Counted from the first letter of the stretch, positions 42,679 through 51,953 are shown. The stretch: DNA of 64,000 nucleotides from JAAXHV01 sp965207165 (GCA_965207165.1 OZ242265.1:4154001-4218000), one strand, 5' to 3'. Notes: generated by a model not told the origin, from the letters alone. Numbers and translations: made by a program.

Positions 42679-43692
42679 TCAACCGGAACTCAATCTCACC
42701 ACCTTCGCCGGAGCCGCACCGGTGATATAATCCGCCCATTGCTGCATAAGACGCTCCCGCCGTGCAAACAGGTCCGATCTGAAATAACTACCTTCAACAC
42801 CAGGAACCGCGTGCGCAAGGGCCATTTCCGCCAGTTGCCGATCCTTGCCGCCTTCGGCACACCAGTCACGGAATGACGATCTCAGGCCGTGCACCGTTGC
42901 CCGGTTAGCCAGCCCCGCTTTCCGCAGTAACTGCATCATCGTTGTTTCATTTAACGGCTTGCGGTTGTTCATTGGCGACAGGAAAATCAGATCTGACTTG
43001 TCCCGAAGCACTTTCGCTTTTTCCAGCACGTCAAGCGCCTGGTCTGATAACGGCACTCTGTGCGCCCGGTTCGATTTCATGCGACCCGCCGGTATGGGCC
43101 AGGTTTTAGTTTCAAGGTCAATCTCACTCCACAGTGCGGCCCGCGCCTCAACGCTCCGGGCAGCCGTCAAGGCGATAAACCGCAGACACAGTTTTGCAGC
43201 AATACAGGCCACCGCCTTGTCGGCCTGGTTCAAGGCGTCCCTGACCTCAGCATGGTGCAATGCCCGGTGGTGCTTGGTTTTACCGGCCTGCTTTGGCAGC
43301 GCAGCACTGATGGCGTCGCCGGCCAGGTTAGTCTCGATATGGCCGAACGCCTGCGCCCAGGAAAATACCGCCCTGATCCAGCCCCGCAACCGGCGCGCCG
43401 TTGCGTTCTTGTCGGTCCACAAAGGAACCAGTATGTCAAGAAGGTCCGCCCGGTCGATCAGATCGATGCGCTTGTGCCCGATACGCGGGAGGACATAGGT
43501 GTTCATGGCCCGCAGCCATTCCTGCTCAGTCATGCTATTGCGCCAGGTCGGCCGCAGACTGTCCAGGGCCGTCGTGGCTGCCGCCTCAAAGTCCGGTTTC
43601 ATGGTCTTGCGCTTTTCCGCCAGCGGATCCCCGCCGGCGCGGACCCGGCGCCGGTTCTGAAACGCTGTCTCCCGGGCCTCGTCCACACTCAC
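42679..43692 (-). pseudogene. P4-type tyrosine integrase, N-terminally truncated
   Basis: The catalytic domain is complete: box I in ALTAARSVEARAALW, HGLRSSFRDWC (H-x-x-R) and AHAVPGVEGSYFRSD with the Tyr nucleophile. Upstream, the frame still reads KYWVQRITIKGKRHDLGLGA back to a stop near 43777, but the first 30-40 residues of the DUF4102 arm-binding domain are missing and no good start exists. Loss of the arm-binding part should abolish function. It resembles the intact integrase at 45196, showing two successive integrations of related elements, the left one decayed. Confidence 0.7.
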
Positions 43693-43777
43693 AACGGGAA
43701 ACGCACCCAGGCCCAGATCGTGGCGCTTGCCTTTAATCGTGATTCGCTGTACCCAGTATTTGCTCCTGTCTCACCAG

Positions 43778-44165
43778 TTAACAAACGGAAATTGACTTCG
43801 GACGTGATAAAACGAAGCGATTCCGAAGCGGTTGACATAATACTCGGCAAAGAGGTCAAACGGGAACTGGACAAGGCCGTGGAACCTACTGACAAAAAAG
43901 GTATTCCTGCATTCATGGTTAAATGATAGCGGGTCTTTTTTGTGTAAAGTGCGTAATTCCCTTTAAACAAACTGGTTTTATGGTGTAAGGTACATCATCA
44001 TGTACATAAAGGCTCGATGAGCGTGTTCTTAGCTGATACGTTGAAAATGATAGTCGATTTATGCTAAACCTGACGCGCATCCTGACCGCTTCCGCCCAAT
44101 ACTGTCATTTTAGACAGTTACTACTATGCCGGGAAACAATAGGTCCGGCCGCACGAACGGGCGTC
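43778..44165. other. Stretch between integrase relic and AlpA-type gene
   Basis: A plus-strand fragment (43785-43926) reads protein-like (ILGKEVKRELDKAVEP) and ends in a stop but has no start or recognisable family. The remainder (43927-44165) is AT-richer and empty. Confidence 0.3.
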
Positions 44166-44366
44166 TTATACAGCGCGGGCCTCGCCCGTCGCACGCGGGC
44201 GAGATGCCAGCCAGATTTCAATTTCTGATTCAGGCCAGCGAACGGCCCGTGGTCCAATGCGCAGCGGTAACGGGAACTTTTCTTCCCTCATCAATCGGTA
44301 AATCGTCGAGCGGGTAAGCCCACATATGGTTTCAACTTCTTCACGGCGAAGCATTTTATCTAACAT
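44166..44366 (-). CDS. AlpA-family excisionase/regulator
   Basis: The ATG at 44366 follows a perfect AAGGAGG site. The 66-residue protein is a MerR-like winged helix of the AlpA type: LRREEVETICGLTRSTIYRL, then EEKFPLPLRIGPRAVRWPES and IEIWLASR. AlpA proteins of P4-like islands activate integrase expression or help excision. It lies in the same direction as the hypothetical gene and the integrase upstream of it, as is usual in such islands. Confidence 0.82.
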   Translation of the reverse strand: MLDKMLRREEVETICGLTRSTIYRLMREEKFPLPLRIGPRAVRWPESEIEIWLASRPRATGEARAV

Positions 44367-44447
44367 GGTGTAAACCTCCTTAGGATTCACAGGAAATTAC
44401 GGGTTCCTGAAGGAGATTGGCACAATTTAAAATTGATGTAAAAAGAA

Positions 44448-45203
44448 CTATCGCCGAGAAAGTTCCGGTAGCGGTATACTCCTCGAAATAAGCGCTTCAA
44501 TGATACAGTTATCCCGGATTTGTGAATAAGGTGAAACCAACTTATGCCTGTTTGTCCAGGCCTTAGCGACAGTGGAAAACTCTCTCTTGTGCTGTTCCTC
44601 GTATATCTCCTCGTACTCCTTCTCCTCAGCAACACAGGCCACGGTAATAAGATAGGCTTTTACAACTGCATCAGCAGCGGAGAATCCTTCAGTTCCTTCA
44701 CTACTGGTCGCTGCCATCTCACACATGTCCACCAGATGGCGTATGATTATCACAAAAACAAGATCCCTGTAATATTGGGAAGGTCTGCCACTTTTCTTGG
44801 GAGGCGTTTCTAGTTTATCCCCTAATCTATTGCTCGCCCATTTTCTTAATGCAAAAGGCCATAATGTTACCGGTACTTCCGTATCGTGGAGGTATTTTGT
44901 AATGTTGCAGAGCAAATTCCACGTAAATTTGTCACGTTTTGATAGCCTTACCATAACCTTGAATTCCGTTTCAAGAAATTTCCATTTTGAGAATGGGTCG
45001 TACTGATCAAAGTAATTGTCCATTGAATACGAATCTTTAGCCTCTCTCACCAATTCAGGATTTGACAATTCCAGTTCGATATCTGATATGTAGTAGCGCG
45101 AAACCCTTTCTGCTTCCGTTGTACCTGGTTCGAAGAGCTTTTCAAAGCAACGACATGCTTCCTTGACAGCGTTATCGAATACAACCTGTTTATAGCTATC
45201 CAT
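44448..45203 (-). CDS. Hypothetical island protein
   Basis: From the ATG at 45203 (MDSYKQVVFDNAVKEACRCF) the product has 251 residues, rich in charged helices (YFDQYDPFSKWKFLETEFKV, KEYEEIYEEQHKREFSTVAK) with a lower GC content than the chromosome. A central part (VTLWPFALRKWASNRLGDKL, PKKSGRPSQYYRDLVFVII) recurs to my knowledge in island proteins of unknown role. No enzyme motif is visible. It overlaps the end of the integrase by 8 bases and is followed by the AlpA gene. Confidence 0.6.
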   Translation of the reverse strand: MDSYKQVVFDNAVKEACRCFEKLFEPGTTEAERVSRYYISDIELELSNPELVREAKDSYSMDNYFDQYDPFSKWKFLETEFKVMVRLSKRDKFTWNLLCNITKYLHDTEVPVTLWPFALRKWASNRLGDKLETPPKKSGRPSQYYRDLVFVIIIRHLVDMCEMAATSSEGTEGFSAADAVVKAYLITVACVAEEKEYEEIYEEQHKREFSTVAKAWTNRHKLVSPYSQIRDNCIIEALISRSIPLPELSRR

Positions 45204-46380
45204 GCAACTGGACCAAGTCAGCACTTCCGCTGGTAGCAAATGCTGCCCACTGTACCATCAGACGCTGGCGCTTTGCCAATAAATCACTGCGCGCATAGGC
45301 TTGCTCCACCGCCGAACCGACCGCATGGGACAGGGACAACTCCATCACCGCATGGGCTGTGTTGGTGCATTCGCCTGCCCAGTCCCTAAAGGAACTCCGG
45401 AAGCCGTGTACCGTGGTCTTGTCCGCCAAGCCGGTAGTACGCAATACTTTGCCCACCGTCGCATCACTCAACGGCTCACCCGGTTTGAGAGACGATGGAA
45501 AAATCAGGTCCGAGCCATCCCTCAGCATCTGTGCCTGAGCCAATACGGCCAGTGCCGCATCGGACAGAGGGACCCTGTGCTCAATACCGGCCTTCATACG
45601 GTTGGCGGGAATGCGCCATTCCTTAGTCCCAAAGTCAATCTCAGGCCAGGTTGCTCCGCGCGCTTCACCACTACGGGTGGCCGTCAACACCAGAAACCGG
45701 AAACACAGCTTAGCCGCCAGGGATGCCCCGGAGGTCTCCACGGTCTCAAGGGCCACAGGCACATCCCGGTAGGGCAAGGCCCTAAAGTGCTTCTTCACGG
45801 CCGGCATGGTGGGCAAGGCCCCGTCGATCATCTCGCCCGCCACGTTGCGTTCAATGAACCCGTGCGCCTGGCACCACGACAACACCGCCCGGATACGGTT
45901 GCGCTGTTTGCGCGCCACCTCCGGTTTGCTGGTCCAAAGCGGCGTCAGTATGCGCAGTACGTCCTCACGGCCTATTCTGTCGACACGCAATTCGCCGATA
46001 AATGGCAGGACATGCTTGTTCATGCCTTGCTCCCAGTTCTTGACGGTTTTCTCGCTACGCCAGCGCGCCCGGTTGGCCTCGAAGGTCTTCATAGCTGCAT
46101 CCCGGAATGTTGGAATCTTGGCCTTTCGCTTCAGTGCCAGCGGGTCGCCACCGGCCCGCACGAGCTTGCGATTTTCAAAAGCCAACTCCCGTGCTTCGGC
46201 CAGACTCACCGTGGGAAACCCGCCTAAACCGACATCGTGGCGCTTACCGTGTATAATGATTCTTTGTATCCAGGATTTTGAACCACCCGGTACGACTCGC
46301 AGATACAGTGTAAAACCGGCGCGGTAAAAACCGGGGGTTTTTATTGATTTTGCCTGAATTGCGGTTAGTTTTTTTCTCAT
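45196..46380 (-). CDS. P4-type tyrosine integrase next to tRNA-Arg
   Basis: A full-length (394 aa) integrase with an N-terminal DUF4102 arm-binding domain (MRKKLTAIQAKSIKTPGFYR; WIQRIIIHGKRHDVGLGGFP), a SAM-like core-binding domain, and catalytic Arg236 (ATRSGEAR), His325 and Arg328 (HGFRSSFRDW), His352 and Tyr362. It reads away from the tRNA-Arg, whose 3' end lies 160 bases upstream, the arrangement of islands that insert into the tRNA 3' end. All catalytic residues are kept, so it may be active. Confidence 0.9.
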   Translation of the reverse strand: MRKKLTAIQAKSIKTPGFYRAGFTLYLRVVPGGSKSWIQRIIIHGKRHDVGLGGFPTVSLAEARELAFENRKLVRAGGDPLALKRKAKIPTFRDAAMKTFEANRARWRSEKTVKNWEQGMNKHVLPFIGELRVDRIGREDVLRILTPLWTSKPEVARKQRNRIRAVLSWCQAHGFIERNVAGEMIDGALPTMPAVKKHFRALPYRDVPVALETVETSGASLAAKLCFRFLVLTATRSGEARGATWPEIDFGTKEWRIPANRMKAGIEHRVPLSDAALAVLAQAQMLRDGSDLIFPSSLKPGEPLSDATVGKVLRTTGLADKTTVHGFRSSFRDWAGECTNTAHAVMELSLSHAVGSAVEQAYARSDLLAKRQRLMVQWAAFATSGSADLVQLHG

Positions 46381-46542
46381 AGATTCTTTTGCATACCCAA
46401 CATTTTACCCAACACTATTTACGGGAGTATAGAAGAATGTTAAAGAAATTGCAAGAGCTTAATTTTAAATAATATCCTTTATAAATAATTACTTATAGAG
46501 ATATTATAGGAAGTAGAAGGAACACCTGAAAAGTTAAAAAAG

Positions 46543-46616
46543 CGCCCTGAAGAGGATTCGAACCTCTGGCCTTCCGCTTAGGAGGCGGACGCTCTATCCA
46601 TCTGAGCTATCAGGGC
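46543..46616 (-). tRNA. tRNA-Arg (anticodon CCT)
   Basis: The minus strand folds into a cloverleaf: acceptor GCCCTGA/TCAGGGC, D arm with AGCTCAGATGGATAGAGC, anticodon stem TCCGC/GCGGA around loop CTCCTAA (anticodon CCT), T arm with GGTTCGAATCC and discriminator G. CCA is not encoded. A T-run follows the 3' end. It is the probable attachment site of the island to its left. Confidence 0.95.
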
Positions 46617-46678
46617 ATGGAGTGTGATAAATCGCCTGCGCGGTTGATATAATAGAAGCATATCATTTTTTGTTAATT

Positions 46679-47359
46679 ATGCTGATTAAGAAATATTCGG
46701 TGATTGTTCCCGCCCTGAATGAGGCGGAGTATATCGGCGCAACCCTGGCGCGTCTCCAGGGCGCCCGCGCCAGGGGCCACGAGGTGATCCTGGTGGATGG
46801 CGGCAGCACCGATGACACCTGCGAAGTAGCGGCCGGTATGGTTGACCGGGTCCTGGAATGCGCACCGGGCAGGGCGGCGCAGATGAATCACGGCGCCCGC
46901 AGTGCGCACGGCGATATTTTAATCTTCCTCCACGCCGACACCTGGCTGCACAGTGAATTTGACAGGATACTGGACGAAAAAAGCATTTCGGAGCAAAGCT
47001 GGGGTTACTTTGATATCAGGTTGTCGGGGGGGCATTTCATGTTCCGCTGTATAGAGAAACTCATGAACCTCCGTGTCGGGGTGACCGGTATCGTGACGGG
47101 AGACCATACAATTTTTACCGGCAGGCATATTTTCCGGGGGCTGCGCGGCTATGCGGATATCCCGTTGATGGAAGACGTGGAACTGACCGGAAGACTGAAT
47201 AAAATGTCTCCACCCACCCGTATCAGGCAGTCTGTTACCAGTTCATCACGCCGCTGGGAAAAGCACGGAATTGCCAGGACGGTGCTGCTTTCATGGGCCT
47301 TGAGGTTTTGCTACGCACTCGGCTTCGACCCGCGTGACCTTGTCAAACAGTATTATTGA
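46679..47359 (+). CDS. Family 2 glycosyltransferase, TIGR04283-like
   Basis: I chose the ATG at 46679 (MLIKKYSVIVPALNEAEYIG). The 226-residue protein has the GT-A start IVPALNEAEYIGATL, then VILVDGGSTDDTCEVA and ILIFLHADT (D-x-D-type metal site HAD). The short length and the pairing with the next gene match the TIGR04283/TIGR04282 glycosyltransferase pair, which databases tie to arsenosugar synthesis; a role with other sugars is equally possible. It overlaps the next gene by 26 bases. Confidence 0.75.
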   Translation: MLIKKYSVIVPALNEAEYIGATLARLQGARARGHEVILVDGGSTDDTCEVAAGMVDRVLECAPGRAAQMNHGARSAHGDILIFLHADTWLHSEFDRILDEKSISEQSWGYFDIRLSGGHFMFRCIEKLMNLRVGVTGIVTGDHTIFTGRHIFRGLRGYADIPLMEDVELTGRLNKMSPPTRIRQSVTSSSRRWEKHGIARTVLLSWALRFCYALGFDPRDLVKQYY

Positions 47360-47954
47360 AACAACGGCGCGCCTGCTTGTCTTTACCAGGACGCCCGTAC
47401 CGGGGGGTGTGAAAACCCGCCTTTCCTCTGCAATTGGCGACGAGCGGACTGTTGCCGTCCATACCGGATTACTGAGGCGCACCCTGGAACAGGCGCGCCG
47501 CTCAAGGATCGTGGACATCGAGCTTTGGTGTACGCCAGCCACACGGCATCCCGTGCTGGCCGATCTCAGGGACAGGTTTTCCCTGGCGCTGCAGATGCAG
47601 GCGGGCGCCGACCTGGGTGAGCGCATGCAGTCAGCCATGGAGCAGACCTTGAAGACCTGCCGCCACGCGCTGCTCATCGGCAGTGACTGCATCGATCTGT
47701 CGGCTGCGGATATTGACCTTGCCCTGGATAAACTGGAAGAGGGATACGACGTTGTCCTTGGCCCGGCCCATGACGGTGGTTATTACCTGATCGGATTGAG
47801 CAGGCTGCACCGGCAACTGTTTGCGGATATTGCCTGGGGGACGGACAGGGTTCTGCCGGTTACCCGGGAACGGGCCGCACAACTGGAACTGAAGCTGTTT
47901 GAATTACCCGTGCGGCGCGATCTTGATCGGCCGGAAGACTTGCGTTACCTGTAA
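47334..47954 (+). CDS. TIGR04282-like (DUF2064) glycosyltransferase
   Basis: GTG start. The 206-residue protein begins LLVFTRTPVPGGVKTRLSSA, the standard signature of this nucleotidyltransferase-like family (F-x-K-x-P-x-PG-x-VKTRL), then LLIGSDCIDLSAADIDLALD and VVLGPAHDGGYYLIGL. It is the usual partner of the preceding glycosyltransferase. The pair may act on a nucleotide-sugar donor in the cytoplasm. Confidence 0.8.
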   Translation: MTLSNSIIETTARLLVFTRTPVPGGVKTRLSSAIGDERTVAVHTGLLRRTLEQARRSRIVDIELWCTPATRHPVLADLRDRFSLALQMQAGADLGERMQSAMEQTLKTCRHALLIGSDCIDLSAADIDLALDKLEEGYDVVLGPAHDGGYYLIGLSRLHRQLFADIAWGTDRVLPVTRERAAQLELKLFELPVRRDLDRPEDLRYL

Positions 47955-48026
47955 GACACGTATTCCGTCATTCCTGCTGGCGGGAAAAAGATACGCGAGG
48001 GCGCATCACCTGGTGAGAATTGCGGG

Positions 48027-48527
48027 TTAATTGTTAACCTGCGGTTCTTCTTCCTCCGGGCCGTAGTCCCTGATGAGTTTCCGGGACAGTTTTTGCGCCT
48101 CTTCCAGTTCCGCCGGCGACAGGTTGGCGCTGGCCGCCGTCAGGGCATCCAACGATTTCTTGTGCCTGTGTTCTGCGCCTACCCGGTACCAGGCATAGGC
48201 ATATTCATAGTCTTTCGGCACGCCTCTGCCTTTCATATACAGTTCCGCCAGCCGGTACTGGGCCTGTTTGACGCGCTGCTCAGCTGATTTCCGGAACCAT
48301 ATTGCGGCTTCTTCGTAGCTTTGCTCTACACCGTTTCCGCGCAGGTACATCATTGCCACGTAATACTGGGCAAGCCCGTGGTTCGAGGTTTCCGCCAGGG
48401 AACGCATGGTATTGAAGGCCTGGTCATATTCGCCCTTGACATAGGCGTAGACGCCGTCACTGAAATCGGCAAACGCCTGGGTAGCCGCCAGGCTGGCCAG
48501 TAAAATGGCAAGGCAGAGCTTTTTCAT
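48027..48527 (-). CDS. Secreted Sel1-repeat protein
   Basis: A signal peptide (MKKLCLAILLASLAATQAFA) precedes about four TPR-like Sel1 units (LAQYYVAMMYLRGNGVEQSY, EEAAIWFRKSAEQ, AQYRLAELYMKGRGVPKDYE, YAYAWYRVGAE). Such proteins act as periplasmic scaffolds. The C-terminus is acidic (EEEEPQVNN). It stands alone; a long hairpin lies upstream of its start. Confidence 0.8.
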   Translation of the reverse strand: MKKLCLAILLASLAATQAFADFSDGVYAYVKGEYDQAFNTMRSLAETSNHGLAQYYVAMMYLRGNGVEQSYEEAAIWFRKSAEQRVKQAQYRLAELYMKGRGVPKDYEYAYAWYRVGAEHRHKKSLDALTAASANLSPAELEEAQKLSRKLIRDYGPEEEEPQVNN

Positions 48528-48583
48528 GGGCGGGATTATACTCTTATTTGCCCAGTTCCGACAATAAAGACACGATCAAAGCA

Positions 48584-48650
48584 GAACTTAATTTGGGACA
48601 CCCATGAATTGACAATTTTTGTCAATTCATGGGTGTCCCAAATTGAGTTC
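48584..48650. repeat. Long hairpin, 32-bp arms with one mismatch, 3-base loop
   Basis: Arms 48584-48615 and 48619-48650 are reverse complements except at one position. The right arm contains the last codons and the stop (48627-48629) of the MetF-like gene, so the left arm is an inverted copy of that gene's end. Position between two minus-strand genes and the T-rich loop fit a transcription barrier. No shared core as in the elements at 50411, 50557 and 59254. Confidence 0.85.
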
Positions 48651-49541
48651 CGATAGTAGGGATGTGATTGAGGCGGCGGACTGTCCCGGGGCCATCAGGT
48701 GTACGCCTGCGATGCCTTCCAGCTTTTGCATGCGCTCAATCAATTCGATACAGATGCGCCGTCCCTCCTGTTTCGGGTGGGGGCTGTCTTGCAGGCGTTG
48801 TATCAACGGGTCGGGCATAGCCACTCCCCAGAGGTTGTCGCGCATCCACCTGGCGGACCGGGCGGAAGCCACGGGACCCAGGCCGATGAGTATTTTCACC
48901 CGGTCGAGCAGTCCCCATTCACCCATTTTGCCGATGTAGGCTTCTACCAGGTCAATGTCGTAACACAACTGTGTTTGTATGAAGCGGGCTCCGGCGTCTA
49001 TTTTTTTTACGAGAGCGGAGGGGGGTTCCGTGCCGGAATGGTGTCGCGGCACGTCTGCCGACCCGATGTGGAAATGCGGGGGAGGGTCGATTTCACGGCC
49101 GTTCGGTAACGTGCCCTGCGCGCTCATGTCCCTGGCGATGGCCATCAGGGCGGTGCTGTTGATGTCATGAACCGCTTTGGCCTCGGGTTGGTCGCCGTTG
49201 GCAGGGTCGTCTCCCGTAAGCAGCAACAGGTTGGAGACGCCGAACGCCGCGCACCCGACCAGGTCTGCGCATAACGCGATCCGGTTACGGTCGCGGCAGG
49301 TCAGTTGCAGCACCGGCTCAATATGATTGACGGCAAGCAGGGTTGCGGCGGCTACACTCGACATGGTAGTCCTGGCCGCGGCGCCGTCGGTGACGTTGAT
49401 TGCCTCGACCCGGCCCCTGAGCGCATCTGCCTCCTCGAGCAACCTGCCGGCTGAGGCCGCCAGTGGCGGCACCAGTTCCGCGGTAAAGCAGAACTTCCCG
49501 TCATTCAGGGACTGCTCCAGTTTATTCAGTAAAATAGCCAT
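48627..49541 (-). CDS. Methylenetetrahydrofolate reductase-like protein
   Basis: The 304-residue protein has the MetF barrel pattern: FCFTAELVPPLAASAGRLLE at the first strand (the catalytic Glu region), AINVTDGAAARTTMSSVAAA, VLQLTCRDRNRIALCADLVG, and VSNLLLLTGDDPANGDQPEA, then RFIQTQLCYDIDLVEAYIGK. These correspond to folate and FAD binding parts of MetF. It is a divergent relative; it could serve methionine synthesis or C1 metabolism with another carrier. The C-terminus (SELNLGHP) lies within a long hairpin. Confidence 0.75.
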   Translation of the reverse strand: MAILLNKLEQSLNDGKFCFTAELVPPLAASAGRLLEEADALRGRVEAINVTDGAAARTTMSSVAAATLLAVNHIEPVLQLTCRDRNRIALCADLVGCAAFGVSNLLLLTGDDPANGDQPEAKAVHDINSTALMAIARDMSAQGTLPNGREIDPPPHFHIGSADVPRHHSGTEPPSALVKKIDAGARFIQTQLCYDIDLVEAYIGKMGEWGLLDRVKILIGLGPVASARSARWMRDNLWGVAMPDPLIQRLQDSPHPKQEGRRICIELIERMQKLEGIAGVHLMAPGQSAASITSLLSELNLGHP

Positions 49542-49595
49542 AATTCAAGTCACGGGGGACACAGAGATCACAGATTGGTCGGGATATATTTTCAA

Positions 49596-50390
49596 TTAGC
49601 TATGGAATATCCGGGCAAGTGCGCGATGGACGGCCTCCGGCTGTTCGGACAACATCATGTGGCCGCACTCCGGCAGTATTTCAACGTTTGCGTTGTCCAG
49701 CGCATTGATGAGGTCTGTTGCCTGCGGCGGCGGCGTCATCCGGTCTTCTTCACCAAGGATCAGGGTAACCGGGGTATCGACACCACGCGCGGCAACAAGG
49801 CCGTTATCGTATTCATGGCACGCCTTGAGGTCCGTATACAGGACATTTTCCAGGCCCCGTTCCAGCAGGCGCATATTGCTGTTGAGGATATTTATCCCGG
49901 CAACAGGGTTGCCGCCAAGCTGCGACGCGTAGGCGTGGGAATACAACATGATCATGTCCACCGCGCCGTGGTCGTTCGTCCTGGCGGCATGCAACAGGGG
50001 GTCGGCCACCGGCATGGGTACGGCCGCGCCGAGCAACACGAGCCTCTCGACTGCCGCCTGCGCCTGGCAGGCCGCTTCCAGGGCCACCAGTGAGCCCATG
50101 CTATGGCCGACCAGGGCAGCCTGTTCCAGGTTCAGTGCACGGATAACATCGAGCAACCAGCGCGCGTTCTCCTCAATGGAAGGCAACGGAACCCCGCCGG
50201 AGCGGCCACGACCCGGCAGGTCAACGGCAATGGAATTATACCCGCTCCTCGCATAATAGCGGTTAAACAGAGTCCACACCGTATGGTCCAGCCCGGCCCC
50301 GTGTATAAAGACGATATTCGGCAAACCGGGAACAAGGTCTTCCCTGCCGGTGGCGGCGAAAACGACGTGATTATTCAATTCAAATTCCAT
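49596..50390 (-). CDS. Alpha/beta-fold hydrolase
   Basis: Motifs of the fold: PNIVFIHGAGLDHTVWTLF (oxyanion HG), then LVGHSMGSLVALEAA with the nucleophile in GHSMG, VTLILGEEDRMTPP with the acid, and ILPECGHMMLSEQPEAVHRA with the catalytic His. 264 aa is the usual size. The substrate cannot be told. A long hairpin element lies 20 bases upstream of its start. Confidence 0.85.
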   Translation of the reverse strand: MEFELNNHVVFAATGREDLVPGLPNIVFIHGAGLDHTVWTLFNRYYARSGYNSIAVDLPGRGRSGGVPLPSIEENARWLLDVIRALNLEQAALVGHSMGSLVALEAACQAQAAVERLVLLGAAVPMPVADPLLHAARTNDHGAVDMIMLYSHAYASQLGGNPVAGINILNSNMRLLERGLENVLYTDLKACHEYDNGLVAARGVDTPVTLILGEEDRMTPPPQATDLINALDNANVEILPECGHMMLSEQPEAVHRALARIFHS

Positions 50391-50410
50391 GAGTCTGGTT
50401 CGTTTCTCCC

Positions 50411-50515
50411 ACAGTTCTGGATAGGCTTTTCAGGACACGCTGTGAATACGTCCCTGTACGCTTACCATCCGCTGTCCCTGCGGATGATAGTCCTGAAAAG
50501 CCTATCCAGAACTGT
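50411..50515. repeat. Hairpin element with conserved core, copy 1
   Basis: Perfect 25-bp arms (50411-50435 and 50491-50515) enclose a core that starts CACGCTGTGAATACGTCCC and holds an inner hairpin (CATCCGC/GCGGATG). The core is nearly identical to that at 59277-59331, while the arms are different there. Confidence 0.85.
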
Positions 50516-50556
50516 TGCCATACCAACCTCTTAGCTAAACCGGAACAGAGTTGCCA

Positions 50557-50660
50557 CAGGTCAGGATGGCATATTCAAGACCGTCGGAAGCCAGGGATGG
50601 CTGGAGGCGAGCGTACAGGGATGTATTCACAGCGTGTCTTGAATATGCCATCCTGACCTG
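50557..50660. repeat. Hairpin element with conserved core, copy 2 (inverted)
   Basis: Perfect 25-bp arms (50557-50581 and 50636-50660). Read on the minus strand the core starts ACGCTGTGAATACATCCCTG, as in the other copies, then has a different inner hairpin (AGCCA/TGGCT). It ends 8 bases from the stop of the sulfhydrylase gene, where a terminator would be expected. Confidence 0.85.
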
Positions 50661-50668
50661 CCCCGATG

Positions 50669-51952
50669 CTACTTCTGCGACCGATACAACGCCCGATTCA
50701 AATCATCCACCAGGTCTCCCGGATCCTCCAGCCCGACCGACAACCTCACCAGTCCCTCGCTGATGCCGGCCTGTTTCAGGGCGTCATCATCCATGCGGCT
50801 GTGGGTGGTCGATGCCGGATGTATCACCAGGGATTTGGCGTCACCCACATTGGCGAGATGGGAGAAAACCTTCAGCGACTCGATGAATTTGCGGCCCGCG
50901 GCGCGCCCGCCTGCCAATTCGAAACTGAACACCGACCCGCAGCCCCTGGGGAGCAGTTTCTTGGCCAGTTCATGGTCCCCGTGCGCGGGCAGTTCCGGGT
51001 AAGTGACGTACTCGACGGCCTCGTTATTATCCAGGCACTCGACGATTTTCCTCGTGTTGGCGACGTGTTTATCCATTCTCAGCGCCAGTGTCTCGACCCC
51101 CTGCAGGATATAAAAGGCGTTGGCGGGGCTCAAAGCGGCGCCGAAATCCCGCAGACCCTCGCGCCGCGCCCGGTGCAGGAAGGCGTCCGGGCCGAAATCC
51201 TCGGCAAAATCGATGTTCAAAATCCCCGGGTAAGGTTCCGTAAGGGACTTGAATTTACCGGAACCATCCCAGTCGAACCTGCCGGAATCCACGACGATAC
51301 CGCCTATGGCAACACCGTGCCCGCCGATGAACTTGGTGAGGGAGTGGATGACGATATCCGCGCCGTGTTCGAAGGGCTTCAGCAGGTAAGGTGTGGTCAG
51401 GGTTGAATCCAGCATCAGCGGGACCTGCGCGTCATGGGCTATGCCGGCAACGATCTCTATATCGAGTACTTCACAGCGCGGGTTGCCGATGGTTTCGGCG
51501 TAAACCAGGCGGGTTTCAGGCCGGATTGCACGTTTGAACGCGTCAGGATCACGCGGGTCGACAAAGGTGGTTTCGATGCCGAAACGGGGCAGGGTGTAGC
51601 TGAACAGGTTATGCGTGCCGCCGTACAGGGCATGGGATGAGACGATATGGCTGCCGCCGTCCATAAGCGTACAGACGGCGAGATGAATAGCGGCCATGCC
51701 GCTTGCCGCGGCTACCGCGCCGGTCCCGCCCTCCAGTCCGGCAATACGTTCCTCCAGTACTCCCACGGTCGGGTTGGAGATACGCGAATACACATGCCCC
51801 GAGCGGGCGATGTCAAACATGGAAGAGGCCTGGTCCGTTTCCCTGAACACAAAGGACGTAGTCTGGTATATGGGTGCGGCGCGCGCGCCGGTTACGGGGT
51901 CGGGCCGCTGCCCGCCATGCAGGCTGATGGTGTCGAAGCCGGGATACTTCAT
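50669..51952 (-). CDS. O-acetylhomoserine sulfhydrylase/aminocarboxypropyltransferase
   Basis: PLP-dependent Cys/Met-metabolism family enzyme that makes homocysteine from O-acetylhomoserine and sulfide. The 427-residue protein shows TISLHGGQRPDPVTGARAAP, then YQTTSFVFRETDQA, YSRISNPTVGVLEERIAGLE and VIHSLTKFIGGHGVAIGGIV with the PLP Lys, and EGLVRLSVGLEDPGDLVDDL near the end. These are specific to this subgroup (long form, about 430 aa). Its neighbours MetF-like and hydrolase genes are loosely linked with methionine metabolism. Confidence 0.9.
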   Translation of the reverse strand: MKYPGFDTISLHGGQRPDPVTGARAAPIYQTTSFVFRETDQASSMFDIARSGHVYSRISNPTVGVLEERIAGLEGGTGAVAAASGMAAIHLAVCTLMDGGSHIVSSHALYGGTHNLFSYTLPRFGIETTFVDPRDPDAFKRAIRPETRLVYAETIGNPRCEVLDIEIVAGIAHDAQVPLMLDSTLTTPYLLKPFEHGADIVIHSLTKFIGGHGVAIGGIVVDSGRFDWDGSGKFKSLTEPYPGILNIDFAEDFGPDAFLHRARREGLRDFGAALSPANAFYILQGVETLALRMDKHVANTRKIVECLDNNEAVEYVTYPELPAHGDHELAKKLLPRGCGSVFSFELAGGRAAGRKFIESLKVFSHLANVGDAKSLVIHPASTTHSRMDDDALKQAGISEGLVRLSVGLEDPGDLVDDLNRALYRSQK

Positions 51953-51953
51953 G

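Noticed and set aside
43785..43926. Plus-strand coding-like fragment ending KKGIPAFMVK
   Set aside because: No start codon and no recognisable family; may be the tail of a lost gene but cannot be supported as a feature.
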